Positions 1 through 13,800 of a stretch of 64,000 nt of DNA are shown piece after piece. Location: contig CAIIXF020000012.1 of the NCBI GenBank assembly GCA_903813345.2, positions 3,949,318-4,013,317 on the forward strand, in the 5' to 3' direction. Under the pieces are notes generated by a model. It searched no databases and was not told the origin of the DNA. It worked only from the letters and a program-made list of their open reading frames with translations. The position numbers were made by a program, and so were the translations under genes. Position 1 is the stretch's first letter; each line of letters opens with the position of its first letter. Origin of the DNA: Owenia fusiformis (taxonomy: Eukaryota; Annelida; Polychaeta; Sabellida; Oweniidae).

Positions 1-985
1 AATCAATACTGTAAAAGTAGAATTATTCACTTTGTTTTTAATTTCGCTAATTTTCAGAACATGATTTTCAGTGAAATTTAAACACAGTGACAAATTATTT
101 TGGCATTATGAACAATGGGCTAAATGAAATCACAGATAAATGCTCAGAATGTTCATTCTGTGAAATTCAGCACCCGTGGAATTAAAGGCACATATAGTCC
201 TGTAAACTAAACAAAGCACTTAGGTGTAGTCAAAGAATATTAATAGAAACAATGTTATTATTCTCACTAAAAACAATCAATGAATAATTATTTTTCTATC
301 ATATTCTTATTATATAAAATCTACACCACATGATAAATATCTGTTTTTTGAGATCTCATTAAAGACTGAAAGGCATATAGAAAGAGGCTAGGAATAAATC
401 AAAGACATATGTATGTCCAAGTGGTACATGAAGTGTCACGTTGTCTGAAATCTAGTTCATAATTTATGTACAGAGTGGAATCAGCAAGGAATAAAATGAA
501 TAAACGCCAAAATCTAAAAAATGCAAGAAAATGTGGCGGACGATGCATATTTTAGATAGAATTGAGTACAATAAGCATTCTTAGAGAAAGTTTTAGGCAT
601 GGGTCATGCTCTTGTCTGGACTGACATACCAATGATTCTATAATTAATTTGAACCAAATCATCACCCAAGGATTTTGTTTATTTGATCCTAGATAAGGAT
701 TACTTCAAGCATTTTCTGAGATGTATAATGTTAATTCAGGTCATCCCAGATATGCCTAAAATTACAATATTTAGGGAGTTTTTATCTGGAACATGCAAGG
801 AGGAGAAGAGAGCATCATGAATGGGTGTGTTTTAGTAACACTGTGGATCATGTCTAATACAGAGAGCATCATCAAATTCTGCAGTTTCATTTTTTGGGTC
901 TCCTCGCAAGGAGTGTACTATGATTGATGAACAATTATGCACAATTACTATGCTGCATTATTCTATTTTGTCTTGACTCAAGTTA

Positions 986-1305
986 CAGTAAAACCTGTCT
1001 AATCTGAACACTACTGGTGGGACCAGTCAAAAGTGTTCAGAGTAGCAGGTATTCACATTTTAAGATATTATAATATGTGAATCAGTGTGAGGTAACAAAA
1101 TTGGGACCCAGAAAAATGTAAACATTGATATTTGCTCAGAATAGAGATATTTTCAGATATACATTAGTCTAGCTACAAGACACTGTGACCCCCCTACTTG
1201 ACTACAAACATCTCACACAGTTACAGTTACAAGACTTGTGGGAAGGTGTGTAGGGGGGGGGTGTCACAAGGGCTTGTAGCTAGACTAAATATGCACGTTT
1301 TACTG
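986..1305. mobile_element. CAGTAAAACCTG MITE (TA target), with a nested element
   Basis: It begins TA|CAGTAAAACCTG and ends TTTTACTG|TA, the ends and TA flanks expected of a Tc1/mariner-type MITE. It is normally about 180 bp; this copy is split by a second element at 1164-1288. Confidence 0.75.
1164..1288. mobile_element. TTAGTCTAGCTACAAG MITE nested in another MITE
   Basis: Perfect 16-bp terminal inverted repeats (TTAGTCTAGCTACAAG / CTTGTAGCTAGACTAA), flanked by ATATACA and ATATGCA. That is a 7-bp near-perfect target duplication inside the host MITE. Likely diverged relatives lie at about 5053-5148, 10881-10990 and 15756-15892. Confidence 0.7.
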
Positions 1306-1549
1306 TATGTACTTTAATTTGGCCTTATATGTTGGGATCAGTGGATTAAGCACCTAGCAGTTAGAATCCAGACTGTTTGGATTGTATCTGGTCTTTTGTG
1401 TTGTTTGAACAGTTGACAAGACAGATTAGAAAGTTTACTAGTTAAGAACATTGATTTTCTAATACACTTTAATCATTGCTTTAGAAAGACAAATTCTGTC
1501 TTATGAGTATTGGTTACTTTGGTTACCAACCTCAATCACCTTTATTCTA

Positions 1550-1620
1550 CCTAAAAGGAGGAATATCCCAGAATTCATAGGTGAACCTTTCTTTTACCCA
1601 GAATTTATAGATGAACCTGG
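1550..1620. mobile_element. Palindromic GAGGAATATCCCAGAATTC repeat copy
   Basis: A fold-back family recurring at 40765-40882, 41265-41375 and 42465-42590. Each arm resembles GAGGAAATACCCAGAATTC followed by ATAGATGAACCTAT. Confidence 0.5.
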
Positions 1621-2220
1621 CCCCCCCCCCCCCAAACAACATATTTTATATTTTTGACCGACTTGGTCAGAGTTGTAAAAATTAGCACAAATTCGATTGA
1701 ATAAATCTTATGGGTTGGTGGTATTAAAACCTTTTGATCCAAATAACGTTCATTGTGAACTCTTTTTTAGTCTTAACTTTTTATTCTGCAATAGACGTCC
1801 ATGTTATAAAAACCTTGAAATTTGGCCGGTAAAATTGAGGTTCATATCAGACGGATCGTATAAGCATGGGGTTTCTAAAGACTAGAAAGCTCATGGTATA
1901 ATCTTATTCAAGACACATGGTATCAATGGACATACTATATTTTTATGGTACAGTATAGCAAATAAGCCTGAGTCAGCAATTTATTCTAATTACAATATCA
2001 TTATACAATCAATCAACTTTAATTCATTATTAACAGAAAAGCAAATTAACTACTCAAAGAACAGACTTGATGACATAAATTGAACAAATTGAATTGAAAG
2101 TCCATTGATTACTGAGGACAAATTTTCGTTCATTACTGAGGACGAACTGTCTCTAGGGAAAGGAAGTGTAGCAGCAAGCTATTTTAGGAAATTGATTTGC
2201 TAGCTTATCATCACAATAGA

Positions 2221-2406
2221 GTAAAAACAGTCCAATCCAAATACCAATGGGATGTGCCAAAAGTGTTTTGATTAGCAGGTGTTCACATTTCAACATTTCT
2301 TAACATGTGAGTCAATGGGAGATGACAAAACTGAGACCGTGAAAAGAAGTGTTCATATTGAGAGGTGTTCTGATTATAGAGGTGTTCGGATATACAGATT
2401 TTACTG
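2221..2406. mobile_element. CAGTAAAACCTG MITE copy
   Basis: About 186 bp, with internal sequence matching the copies at 986 and 5321 (AAAGTGTTTTGATTAGCAGG, then GTGTTCACATTTCAA) and a degenerate end TTTTACTG. Confidence 0.65.
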
Positions 2407-3409
2407 TTTATTCATGGAATAAATTCAAAACCTTATCTGTAACTGTGCCTCTTTGATATTGTACATTGTGCATTTTATAATATACATTGGTCTTCTGACC
2501 AGGTAAATCAATTGAATATGAACAGCAGCGTAGCAAAAGTAGAAAACTCAGTTTCTGGTTGGCTTGTAATGTACCTTTATTATATGGCTCACTATAACCT
2601 TTATAATCTCCAAGTGATTTCTCTTGTTTAATATTTCTGTTTCATAGATTGAAATATTATCCGATTATTTGCTCCATGAAGCGTTTGAAATAAGATATCA
2701 AACTTGTTGCGAGCTAAATCATTCATTATTAGTTATTCTTTGAGATATCTGGATAAATGAGGAGAATCGTGAATGAAGAGTGATAATACTGTTATACCAT
2801 TTTATCTGAAATGCAATAGATAAATTGTAAAGTAGAACACCTCTGTAAGTGTAAGTAGAACACAAGTTTATGAGTCCCATGAGCCATCCATTTAATGTTT
2901 AATAAAACTAGCTACTGTAAGTGGAACACTTCAGAATTCTATGACCCATTCATTTAATGTTAAATAAACCTCTGTAAGTATATATAATATACATGTATAA
3001 GTAGAAAACCTTTAAGACACATGGCCCATTGGGTATTGAATGTAAGTAGAACACCTCAATAAGAGGAACACTTTTTAGAGTCCCTTAACCCATTGGCTCT
3101 ATGTTAAGCAAACCTCTGTATAAAGGAGAACACCATTCAGAGCCAGGCTTTTTGTAAAAGGTACACTTGAATATTTTGCTTCCAAATCATTTGTTATAGT
3201 TTACTACTATTTGTTATACTGTACTTTATGGATAAGTGGTTTAAAGGAGGTCTTGACTTAGCTTTATCATTTCCTGATTCTGTTTCCAGGAATAACCCAG
3301 AATACAGAAACAGAAAAAGAAATTAACTTCGTATTTGGAGAGCATTTCAATCTATCAAATTCTCAAATTCCTTCTTTGTCATATTTGGAGATCATAGGCT
3401 TTCAGTAAT

Positions 3410-3632
3410 GTCACCAGGATTTGTCCAAGAGGGGTGCATATAGATCTAAAAAACAAAAACATTATCATAGCTTGCACTCGATCAGAAGCCTGGCTTCTCA
3501 ACCTTTTTCGCCAGAGTGCATTGTCCTTTTTTCTCTGAGTCTCCATTTCCATGAGAGATTCTCGGGATCTGGTCAGAACGTTGGGGGGGGGGGGGGGGGG
3601 TACCCCCCTCTTCAGATGCCTATGCTTTCTAT
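3410..3632. mobile_element. MITE related to 12142-12346, 5' end decayed
   Basis: It shares CCAGGATTTG, TAGCTTGCA, GAGTCTCC, GATCTGGTCA and the terminal CAGATGCCTATG with the copy at 12142-12346. A long G run sits inside its 3' part. Confidence 0.6.
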
Positions 3633-5320
3633 TCTATCATTTTTTCTCTTATGTTACTATTGATTGACTGAAAATAGAAAGATTTGATATAAGTCAGTAT
3701 CTTTCGTCCAAAATAGATCCCAAGAAAGACATTGAATTTTCAGAATTTGCTCTAACTAAAATCAATGAGTTTGTCATCATATTCTTAAGTCTAAAATCTA
3801 GGGGCGTGGGTACATAATTGCTTAACATTTTAAAGAAATATGTGTAACTAATCTTTGCCATGTAGAGAGCAATAGCAAGTTCTATTTAGTGACAGGGCAT
3901 CTGGAGCTTTGCTCACCACATGTTATGAAATGGGATAATCCCAAACTTGCATATTATACTGAAATCTGCATGAAGTGACTTGTTACATTCTACAAATTGG
4001 ATTCTTGACCCATATGCCGGTATATGCCAATATAGTACCTTAGTTTAATCCTTCCTTGATTCCCTTAGTATTTGCCTGTACTTCCTCTTTAACATTCTTC
4101 ATGGAAATTCTTTCCAATCTTACAGAACACTTGTCCACTTGTAACAAAACACTTGTAATAACAAGGCCATCTTGTATATAACCCCACCCCCTCACCCCTC
4201 CTCAACATGCATGCATTGATAATGGAAAAGACATCAGATGCTTAATGCAAAAACATGAATTAACCATTCCCTATGAGGAAGTAGCAATTGTTATATGTTC
4301 TATAAAGGGTGAGGCAGATGGGGAGGTTATATTTATACACTCGGGATGGGGGGGGGGGGGGTTGTGGTGCTTTTGATGTCATGAGACAATGTTTGCATCA
4401 GAAATGCTATTTGTTATCATTGTTGTTTTGAATAACTTTAATTGAAATGTATTTTGGAATTTTCTATACTCCTCTCCTATCTATATGTTAAGCTGGATTT
4501 AAGATAACCGATTTAACAAAGAGTGTAACTGTCCAGTGATCCAAATATTTGTGTTATGAGCTGTTATTTTGGCAAAATCCTTGTACTTTTACTCTCATGA
4601 CTTCCTGTGCATGAAAAGTCATTGCTCTGTCTTTCTCTCAATTTTATTGAACTAATGGCCTGATATTTTGATTTTTTTTACTTCTACATTTGCATCGTAT
4701 TTATTTGCGATTCATGGTTTATTCATTACGTTATGGCTTGCCAATTCCACTATATTTCAATTTAAATAACATTATTTCTTCGAGGGTTTACTTGTATATC
4801 ACTAATCTCATCAAAATCAAAAAAATTATAGGTTTGGATTTAGTTTTGGCTATGTTAGGTTCATATTTGATACACCCTAAATATAAGTAATATATAATAT
4901 AATATAACATTTATGCAAAGTCAAAAACCTATCCCTTAGAGCAGTCAGATGATGATATGTTTTAAAATAGAAACCATATCCATTTAGAACATGTACATGG
5001 AGTAAAAATCAGTTTAATAGAAAGTTTTTGCATTTTGTCTCTCTATATTTAGTCTTGCTTCATAAGCCCTTGTGACATCCCCCCCTCTCTCACCTTTACC
5101 GTATGTGACACAGATGGTGGGGAGGGTTATATAGACCCAAAGCAAGACAACTTCATAAACCCTAAGGCAACCTTTCATTGGGTTGGTTGCATGTATCTAT
5201 GTCTGTTGTCTCTACCCTTAGCATTTCATTGTATACCCTGAGCACCTTGATAAAGTAGGTACTGTAGACATACAGAAGGCCCCAAAGCCGAACATCAAAG
5301 TAACATATTTAGATACTGAA

Positions 5321-5512
5321 CAGTAAAACCTGTCTAATCTGAATGCCACTGGCACTGGCCAAAAGTGTTTGTATTAGTAGGTGTTCACATTTCAAGGATT
5401 TTCAAATATGTGAGTTAATGGGAGATAATGAAGGAACTGAGAAAAGTGTTCACATTTAGAGGTGTTACGTTCAGTTAAGATAAGTGTTTAGATAAATATG
5501 CAGGTTTCACTG
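5321..5512. mobile_element. CAGTAAAACCTG MITE copy
   Basis: Complete copy of 192 bp from CAGTAAAACCTGTCTAATCT to GCAGGTTTCACTG, followed by TA. Confidence 0.75.
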
Positions 5513-5873
5513 TAGCTCTCTTTCAATGAAAAAATTATGGGAAAGGGTAGCCCCACCCACCATAGTCTCTATATTGCTTTGCGCGTCGTTTTGTAAATCC
5601 CAATTCCCGATAAACCATTCCTTCTCATTTTTGTCAGTCTTGTTTTGTCGAAAACAGATAAATGAAATGAGTATCAGAATGGTTTTGTTACAAGACATAC
5701 AAGGGTGATAGTTTATTTGAGATTTATCGAAATTACAATCATCTTTACTTTCTGTCAACATTTCAGTAAAACTTGTTTTTCGAGCACATTCCTGGTGATA
5801 TATTTACTTTTGAAAATGTAAGTCCATATCAAAAAATAAAAAAATATTTTAATGTAGCATGTACATATGCATT

Positions 5874-6054
5874 AAAACCTGTATCTCTGAACACCTCTCT
5901 ATTGTGAACACCTCTCAATGTGAACACATTTTCTCGGTCCCGAATTTATCTCCCTTGACTCACATGTGTAATAAACCCTCAAATGTGAACACCTGCCAAT
6001 CTGAACACTTTTGGCCAATACCAGTGGCGTTTGAATAAGACAGGTTTCACTTAA
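5874..6054. mobile_element. CAGTAAAACCTG MITE copy, reverse orientation
   Basis: Same family read from the other strand: TTAAAACCTGTATCTCTGAA through GACAGGTTTCACTT. Confidence 0.7.
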
Positions 6055-6331
6055 TATTTATACTTGTACTTTTCTACATAAATCTTGTAAACTTGTGTAT
6101 GTAGCATGGCTGTAATTGATCTATCAACTTCAAAAGTTACTAGCTCAGAGTGGTCAAGAGGAGCAGTGTCAAATGAGGACATGAAGAAAAAATTCAATGT
6201 GATTTTTTAGATATAAAAGTTAGAAACTATACTCACACTTACATGAGGAATATGACATAAAATAAATCCACACCCTCTGCTCTGTAGTCTCATCATATTG
6301 TTCCCATTTTCATACGAATGTATCTACAATT

Positions 6332-6503
6332 ATTATGTCACTACCAAAAGTGGTGACATATTGTTAATGTTAAAGCCTCCAACATTTTTGTGGATGATGT
6401 TTGCCATATTGCATTGGGTAATTGGTATTTGACAGTTGGCATCTGTAACAAATGGCAGGTGGTGACATTTTGCATGTTAATGCCTTTTATAAAGTTTTGC
6501 ATC
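6332..6503. mobile_element. GGTGGTGACAT-family MITE copy
   Basis: It starts TATGTCACTACCAAAAGTGG, contains CTCCAACATTTTTGTGGATG, and ends GGTGGTGACATTTTGCATG then TTAATGCC. The same order occurs at about 13140-13300, 18910-19066, 38390-38512, 44589-46193 and 52808-52935. Ends pair as ATGTCACCACC / GGTGGTGACAT. Confidence 0.65.
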
Positions 6504-9500
6504 CAGACTCAGATTATCATTCCCTTCCTACCCCTCCTTATCTATTTTCCTATCCTGTATTGAAGAGAGATGAATTTTTTTTTTTGGGGGGGGGGGGTAA
6601 CTCATCGGCTTGATATATTAGACAATATTTTTTATATGAACTTCGCCAGACCATGACATGTATACTAACCAGCACATATATTATATTTGAGGTATTTTAT
6701 GAACGAAACAGAAAGCCAGGGAGCCAGTAAATATCAATTTGAGATCAAAAGTCAAGATATTGAGATTAATTCAACATCAAAATTTACTTTTTAAAATTCA
6801 AAACCAAAACAAAATTGTATCAAAGTTGATGAATGGGGCAATTAATGTTAGAAAACATGAGTGACCCTTATGAACCACCTTTCATTTTTTAGTATTGAAA
6901 CCTCCTACCTTTAAGTCCATATTTTATGACTTTATAATTAAGTGCTTTTGGATAGTACATGTACATATTTTTTTATAAATCAACAATTTCCGTGGCACTT
7001 TTATAATAAGAAATATTGGACCACCGTGACATTTTATGGGATATGATATTTTATAGGATATAACCACAGAGAGTTGTACAGGAAAATATGGTCTACTGGT
7101 CCCATTCAGTCCCATACATAGTCTCTATTAAAAACAACTGTTTTATTTTTATCAAATGTATCCAGAGCAACTTTGATTGTTATCAACCTTCACAAAATTT
7201 CTCAATTCAAAAATAATTTTCTATCTTATGCTGTTTATTACGAAGCGAACAAATGCATGGTTCTATCGTAATTATGCCATGGCCTGTGACTCACACTTGA
7301 TCCAGACTTGAATTTTTACTGTCCTAGTCTGCGGCGTTTAATCAGTTGTAATATGGATTGTACCTATTTTGCGAGGACAGATATAGTTTATAATTTAAAT
7401 GTCATATTTATGATTTTTGTCACCTGTTAATGACCAGAGGGGTTCATTAAGTTTTTTGCATGGTTTCCCATAAACAAGATCGCACGCTGGTCATGCTTTG
7501 AAACAAGAAATAGAGAGGAATGCAGAAAAAATGGCAAAAAAAATTTACAGACACAACGGAAATCTTCAAAGTTGTACAGAAATACAAGAAAACTGGCTAC
7601 TTCAGGAAAGTTTAATCGAGAAATTGAGAAATATATATGAGAAGAGTTGTTTTTTAAGCTGGGGCGCTAATGAATAGTAGTGTCTCATATGACCCTCAAT
7701 GGCTTGTGGCCATAGTATACTTATTACACAAAGAAAAGTCATTTTGCCTTCTTCAGTACAATTGCAGAAATCAGGATTCGGTCACTGGAGTTAATTTAAA
7801 AGCAAAAAAGTCAACTTAGATCCTGAAAATCATAACATTGATCACTGTAGGAGGATCTCTCGTAAAATCTGCGAAACAGGAATTCTAAAAATCGTAAAGT
7901 GTAGGATTCGGGTGCCACATGATGAACAAACTATAAAATGAAATAGGATTATAAAATTGGAGAACTCATATCTAAGATATCATCTACAAATAAAGCAAAC
8001 AATAAAATAAAATGTTGGATCTGATATGATAACAAGTTCAAATAAGGGTGAGAGATATACCCTGATAACAAGAATCTAGTAATAATACTATCCTCTGATT
8101 GGAATAGATGTTTTCAGGTTTGATGTTCATAAGATTTTAATGGCCTCAAAAGAAGCTGAGTAGTCTATCAGGAATGTTTTGTCTTCTGCGATTGAAATTC
8201 TGGTTATATAGGTCAATTTTGATTGACCCAATCCAATTATTGGTTAAGGCCATAAGGCTATATCAAAAGAGTATCTCACATTCAAAGAGTATGAATCTCT
8301 TTTAAAGATACAAAATCAAACTTTTTAAAAGGGTAGGATGAGAGACAGCAACTCCTAATGTTTGCTATGTTAAATGTGAACATAGACAATAGACAGAGAT
8401 CAAAAGAAGTGGTTTCCCCTGTCAAACATACATTGACCACTCACCCAATATAAATATCCTGATTGCTCACAAACATTATATTTTGATCACTCAAATGCGG
8501 ATAAATTTTGTAGGTTCAGATGCTACCTTGATTTAACGAGTCAGAGCCAGGAATCATAAGATAAAAAGATTAAAATGGATTATTTTTTCTGATTAAATAT
8601 GGATTAATTATGGATTAATTTTCGAGGTGGAGAATATGATATTAGCACTTGCTTCAACATCCTTTCATTGAGGGAGGAATATAAAAAAATTAGGAAAAAT
8701 ATGCATGCAACGTGAACTCTTCATATTTGCCAAGATTTCAAAATCCTAGGGAATTACAGATGCATGTGATGTCACATTATATAACATTACCCGGAAGTTA
8801 AAGTTATTGATGGTGTAATATATATTAATTTTTGATTGGGAATGTAGTGAGGTTAAAGTGAGATAAAATTGGAAGTTAAAGTGAGGTAAAGTTATGAAGT
8901 GAAGTAGAAATGAGGTTAAGTTAAGATTATTAAAGTGAGGTTAAAGAGAGGTAAAAGTTGCTAAAGGCTGGAACATTTAATCTCAAATCAGACAATTTCA
9001 GAAAATATATCCATCAAATGAGAAAAAATATGTTGACCTCTAAGGTCAGACACATACATACTCAACTCTTGTCTCTTATACATATTTTAGTTATATTTAT
9101 ATATTTGAAACGTTTTTCTCAGCATAATCGTCAATTGTCAAATCATGACAGATGACATATTTATATTTGAACAATTATTAGGTCACATCATAGTTTGTGT
9201 TTGTCTTGCTTATGGCGCTTACACCCCCCACCACCCATTTTTTCCTGACCTCAGCTGAAGTACATAGGACTGGGAGGGGGGGGGGAATCTATAGTCTGGT
9301 CTTGATGGAAGACGGAAGTGGTTTTTGGAGATTTTTGTGTAAACTTATTTGTTAAAGTGCTTTTTGTAACAACCTGATTTTGGAATATGTTTGTTTGATC
9401 AAGGGCCAATATTTACTTACTTGTCACGTTTCATCAGTTTCTAAAGTACCATTATAACATGTTTGTAATATGGTCGTCTTCAGGTGAACCATGATTGTGT

Positions 9501-10761
9501 TTGTTGTTTCTTTTGATACAGCCAGGTAAGGAGGTCAGGATGATACAGGCTGTAGCCAGCTTTTGGAGTGCTCAAAATTGCATGATTTTAAATAATGTTT
9601 GGTCAGAATTGGTTTTCTTGAACCCCCTCAAAGGCGTAGCAAGCTTTCAGTCAGGGGCGGTGCGATCGCCAAAAAATCTTTGGTTTTCAGTCAGGGGGGA
9701 TGCGATCATGACATAAGTGAGCCAAAAAAGAAATTTTTTTAAGATTTGTTTTTAATTATACAAAAATTAATGTAACTTCCTTCAAATTATAGCTAGCAAC
9801 TTCAAATACAAAGCATTTTTAAAGCTTTTTTTTCCATCTATCTAATGGTTCTATTTTTATTATTAGTTATGGGGGGTGCCTTATAATGCCCCTGATCCCT
9901 CCCCCTCCTGGGTACAGGCCTGACGATACCGGAACTCTTTCTTCCGCTGATCATCAGCCAGTGTAAGATATCACACTGATTAGAAATTTAATTCATTTAA
10001 TTTCACATCTTAAAGACCTCTTGGTACCTGGGACTCAAATCATACTAAAATGTTTGTGTCTTTCCTCTCAAAATTTTAGATAGAATTACCGATAACCTGA
10101 CATTTCTATCTATATACTTTGGTATTTTCGAGTACTCTCTTATGTCTCTGTTTCACATCTTGCTAATTTCACTGTCATCTTCTCTATTCTAGTTTCAAAA
10201 CATGTCTATTATGACTTTTCCCTTGCCATGTTATGTCCCTTTGTGTGGTCCCTTTGTATCATCAGGAAAATAGGTGCCTCAAATGAACTTGTCAGATTAT
10301 AGCATGTGACAGTGGTAAAGGGTGACACATTGACATTTATGTCTTACTAGAGTGAGAGGGCTTGCTCTAACCTGATGGGGTTGATTGTAGTTTCAAGAAA
10401 GTCTCAGCTATTGGAAATCATTTTTGGAACCCACAATGGCACATTTGGCTAAAGTAACTGTTAAAGCTTAACTTGAAAGGGCAGGCAGGCCCATAGCCAG
10501 GGTGAGGAGACTTTTTTAAAAACTGAGCACCTTTGCCAAAATCCGCTACGAGTCTGAAAGGTGTGTAGTATAGATTGACGCATCTTCTTATTTCAGTTTT
10601 TTGATGTCTTATATCATAAGTCCAAAAGAAAATCTTGGACTGGTTTCTAATATTTTCCAGTAGTTGCACATACCAGCTAGCTTAGGCTTAGATGTACAGT
10701 TGTCAGTTTTTCCTTTGTCATTCTGTAAGGTGTCTAAATTTTTCATGGTCTCTATTTAAAA

Positions 10762-10836
10762 ATGGCAAACTTGGAGATGCCTGGGTTTAGAATGGTTGAA
10801 TATGAGTTTGAAGGTTTGGATGCAGCTCGGAATAAG
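10762..10836 (+). CDS. Septin exon 1 (start codon)
   Basis: 25 codons, [20 protein letters not shown] then AARNK, ending at AAG|gtgagt, phase 0. It joins in frame to exon 2, giving [14 protein letters not shown], the place where SEPT2 proteins read FINPETPGYVGF. N-terminal residues before this point are poorly conserved in septins, so support comes from the donor site, the phase and the upstream in-frame stop. Confidence 0.75.
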
Positions 10837-13800
10837 GTGAGTTTATTAATACCTGGATTTTTGGTTTCTTGTTTCAAAATAGTCTAAGCTCAAAGCCCTT
10901 GTCAGCCTCCTTGCCAATACACATCTCCCCACAAGTGTGTAGTCGAAGTGATGTGTATGTGTGGGGGGATACAGGGGCTTGTAGCAAGATTAGTTTCAAA
11001 ATTAACATTTTTCAAATCTATATTTTGTGCTTCATATGTTTGTTTTTTTCTTTTAAAATAGTCTTTATTCAGCTTTTGGTTATTTTACATAACATAAACA
11101 ATGACATAAAGTAGATAATTCATACAATTTTCATTTTAATAGTTTTGATACAAGATTCCACTTTGAACAATAAAATACATTTTTTCTGTAATTAATTTCA
11201 TATTTTATCAATGAAATCATGCTTTCAAATGTTCTTTGTTTTTTACTATTCAATTCTAAAATATATGATTTATAAATACTGTTTGTAACAATGCTGATAA
11301 AATAATTTAAAAAATGTGTATGTGAGTCTTGGCCATTATGCATTTGTGCTTCATATGTGATAATTCTTGAAAAATCTTAAAATATTTTCATCAGACATCT
11401 AACATTGATTTAAGGGAAACAGCCATTCCATCCAACATGTTTCAGTCTCTTGTCTTTGTTTCCAAGTCTGACATTGTTTATTGTGTTTGTGGTATATCAT
11501 CAATGGAACATATGCTTTGTAGAGTCAGGTTTCTTTGCTACTCTACTACATTTTGGTTGTGTCAATTTAACCAGAGCCAATGCCAGAGCAGGGGAATGTA
11601 ACTGTGACAGAGTGGGCATCATGTCCTTAACTTAGGGGTCATCTCAAAACACTGAATTTCATATTGTTAATCTCCTTAACTTAGGGGTCATCTCAAAACA
11701 CTGAATTTCATATTGTTAATCTGTCTTTTAACTGTTTGATCAATTACCACCCAATTGTGTAAATAAAATGTAACAACTTTTTGAAAATGGCATTGCTAAA
11801 AATGTTGCTGTTACAAAGTGGCCCTTAGCTTAGGGACTGTCTCTTGAAGAATATGCTCAATATCAATTGCAGAAAACACCAATTCAACCTGAATCAAAAC
11901 TATTTGAGAAACACCAGCAGAATTCATGCATGTTAGGCCATTTTCTCAAAAGAATTCCCTAATTCCATTTGCAGAAAACATTATTTCAACCTGAACCAGG
12001 AAGGAGAGATTGACATAATAAACATTAGAACAAAGGTTATTATGCTCCTACTTATACTTTTAGAAAAAATAAACACAAACTTTTCCAAGTATTTCTCTAA
12101 CTACAGGTACCACATCAAAGTCTACCATTATCTTAAAAACCATAGGCGTCCCCAGGATTTTTCAAATAGGGTGCACCTGTCATTGTAGCTTGCATTTGGA
12201 GCCTAGTTTCTCCATCTCTTTTGTCAGAGCACATAGGTCTTCTTTCCTCTGAGTCTCCTATTCTGCAGCGCCATGGTTTAAATCCTTGAGATTGGGTCAA
12301 AAGGGGGGTACAGTTGCACATAATACACCCCTGGCAGATGCCTATGATAAAAATCTATTTACAAGACCCATTGGCCTATTCTTCCTAGGTCTATATTCAT
12401 TTTTACCTAATTGGTTATTGGCATACAATGAATTTTCCTCGAACAATGCCCTATTAAATTAATTTTGGCTTCAATCCATATAATAATTAAAGGCTTCAGG
12501 GATAAGAGGCATCTTGAACCAGCAAGGTATTTCATATGAATGAGGGAATATACTGGTTTAATAGTATGGATAAGAGGGGGGGGGGTAACATAGCTTGACT
12601 GTTTGATTGTTTATACTCAACATACTGTTAAACCAGTTTATTATTTCCATGCCATGATACTCGTTGTTTCATTGGTCAATTAGATACCATGTGACTAAGA
12701 ATATATAGAGGTATTCCATGTCTCCCTGCTTAAAAAACTTGTGAAGAGTGAATTCACCGGCAGTGACGTCATTTTTAGTGAATACCACTTTCTATTCAAT
12801 GAATTCAATATTTGTATAGTATTCCTTCAGTCATATGTAATACCTTGATGGATCAAGATGATATTCAACCTATATTCCTCAATTCAAGGGATTTTAGTGG
12901 AGTTATATGCAAGCATCTTGAATCACAAGGTTTCGATTGTTCCTACCTCTCTAGACCCTGTGGAAAGTTACGATGGTATGCTAGCCTGATTACTAATTAG
13001 TCTATCACAATGGTGTTACCCTCTAAAAACTAATTGCTTCATTATCCTCTGACTAGGGCAGAAGATTTTTCAGTCTGTTGAGCTATGGATAAGATCCTCA
13101 GAATGATCTCATATTACAGTTTTCATTACATTGCCAGAAAATGCAGCATTGTGATATTTTTATTGTTATTGTTATAGTCTCAAACATATTTTGGCATTTG
13201 TGTTCAGCGTTCCATGTTTGGTGGTGTTCGATTTTCAGTGGTTGGCATCTGTATCAATGGCAGGTGGTGATATTTTGCATTTCAATGCCTTGTATATTCG
13301 ATTTCTGATCAGAAATACACTCGAGATCAAAACACTCTCCAATTTATTAAAGAGGGCATGAAGTCAGGCGTTTATGCAGGGTAACAGGTTGCTAAATATT
13401 CTAGCCAGCTCGTCATATAAGACCTCTTACATGTAGCAGCTCATTGACAAGTATAAGGGGGCAATTATTCGAAATGGAATATTAAAACACTCTCATTTGA
13501 AGAGTACACATAAGGTCAGATTCTAGTCCAGGGTAACAGGTTGTTCAATATTCTAGCCAGCTCGGCATATTATAAGACCTCTTACATGTAGCAGCTAATT
13601 GCCAAGTATAAGGGGGCAATTATTCAAAATGGAATATTTGCATCTAATAATGAACAACTAACTCCTTGATCAAAAGCACCAGCTGAACGTCCTATAAAAC
13701 ATATAACCACCGTTACAATTCCATTGTATGCTAGTCATAAAATCATGCTGAATTTGACGGTTTTAACAACACAAACATTTTCCCCAGGTACCTGAGTTAA

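Larger units (their letters stand above)
1..10761. other. Region upstream of septin exon 1, no coding sequence recognised
   Basis: AT-rich DNA with only short chance ORFs. It holds several MITE copies listed separately, degenerate copies of a roughly 90-bp AAGTAGAACACCTCTGTAAG-type repeat (about 2830-3160), and several G or C homopolymer runs. The septin promoter and any 5'UTR exon presumably lie here but are not identifiable. Confidence 0.6.

Noticed and set aside
5507-5761. Overlapping ORFs of 60-84 codons on opposite strands
   Set aside because: No homology recognised, no splice or start context, and it borders a MITE end; likely chance.
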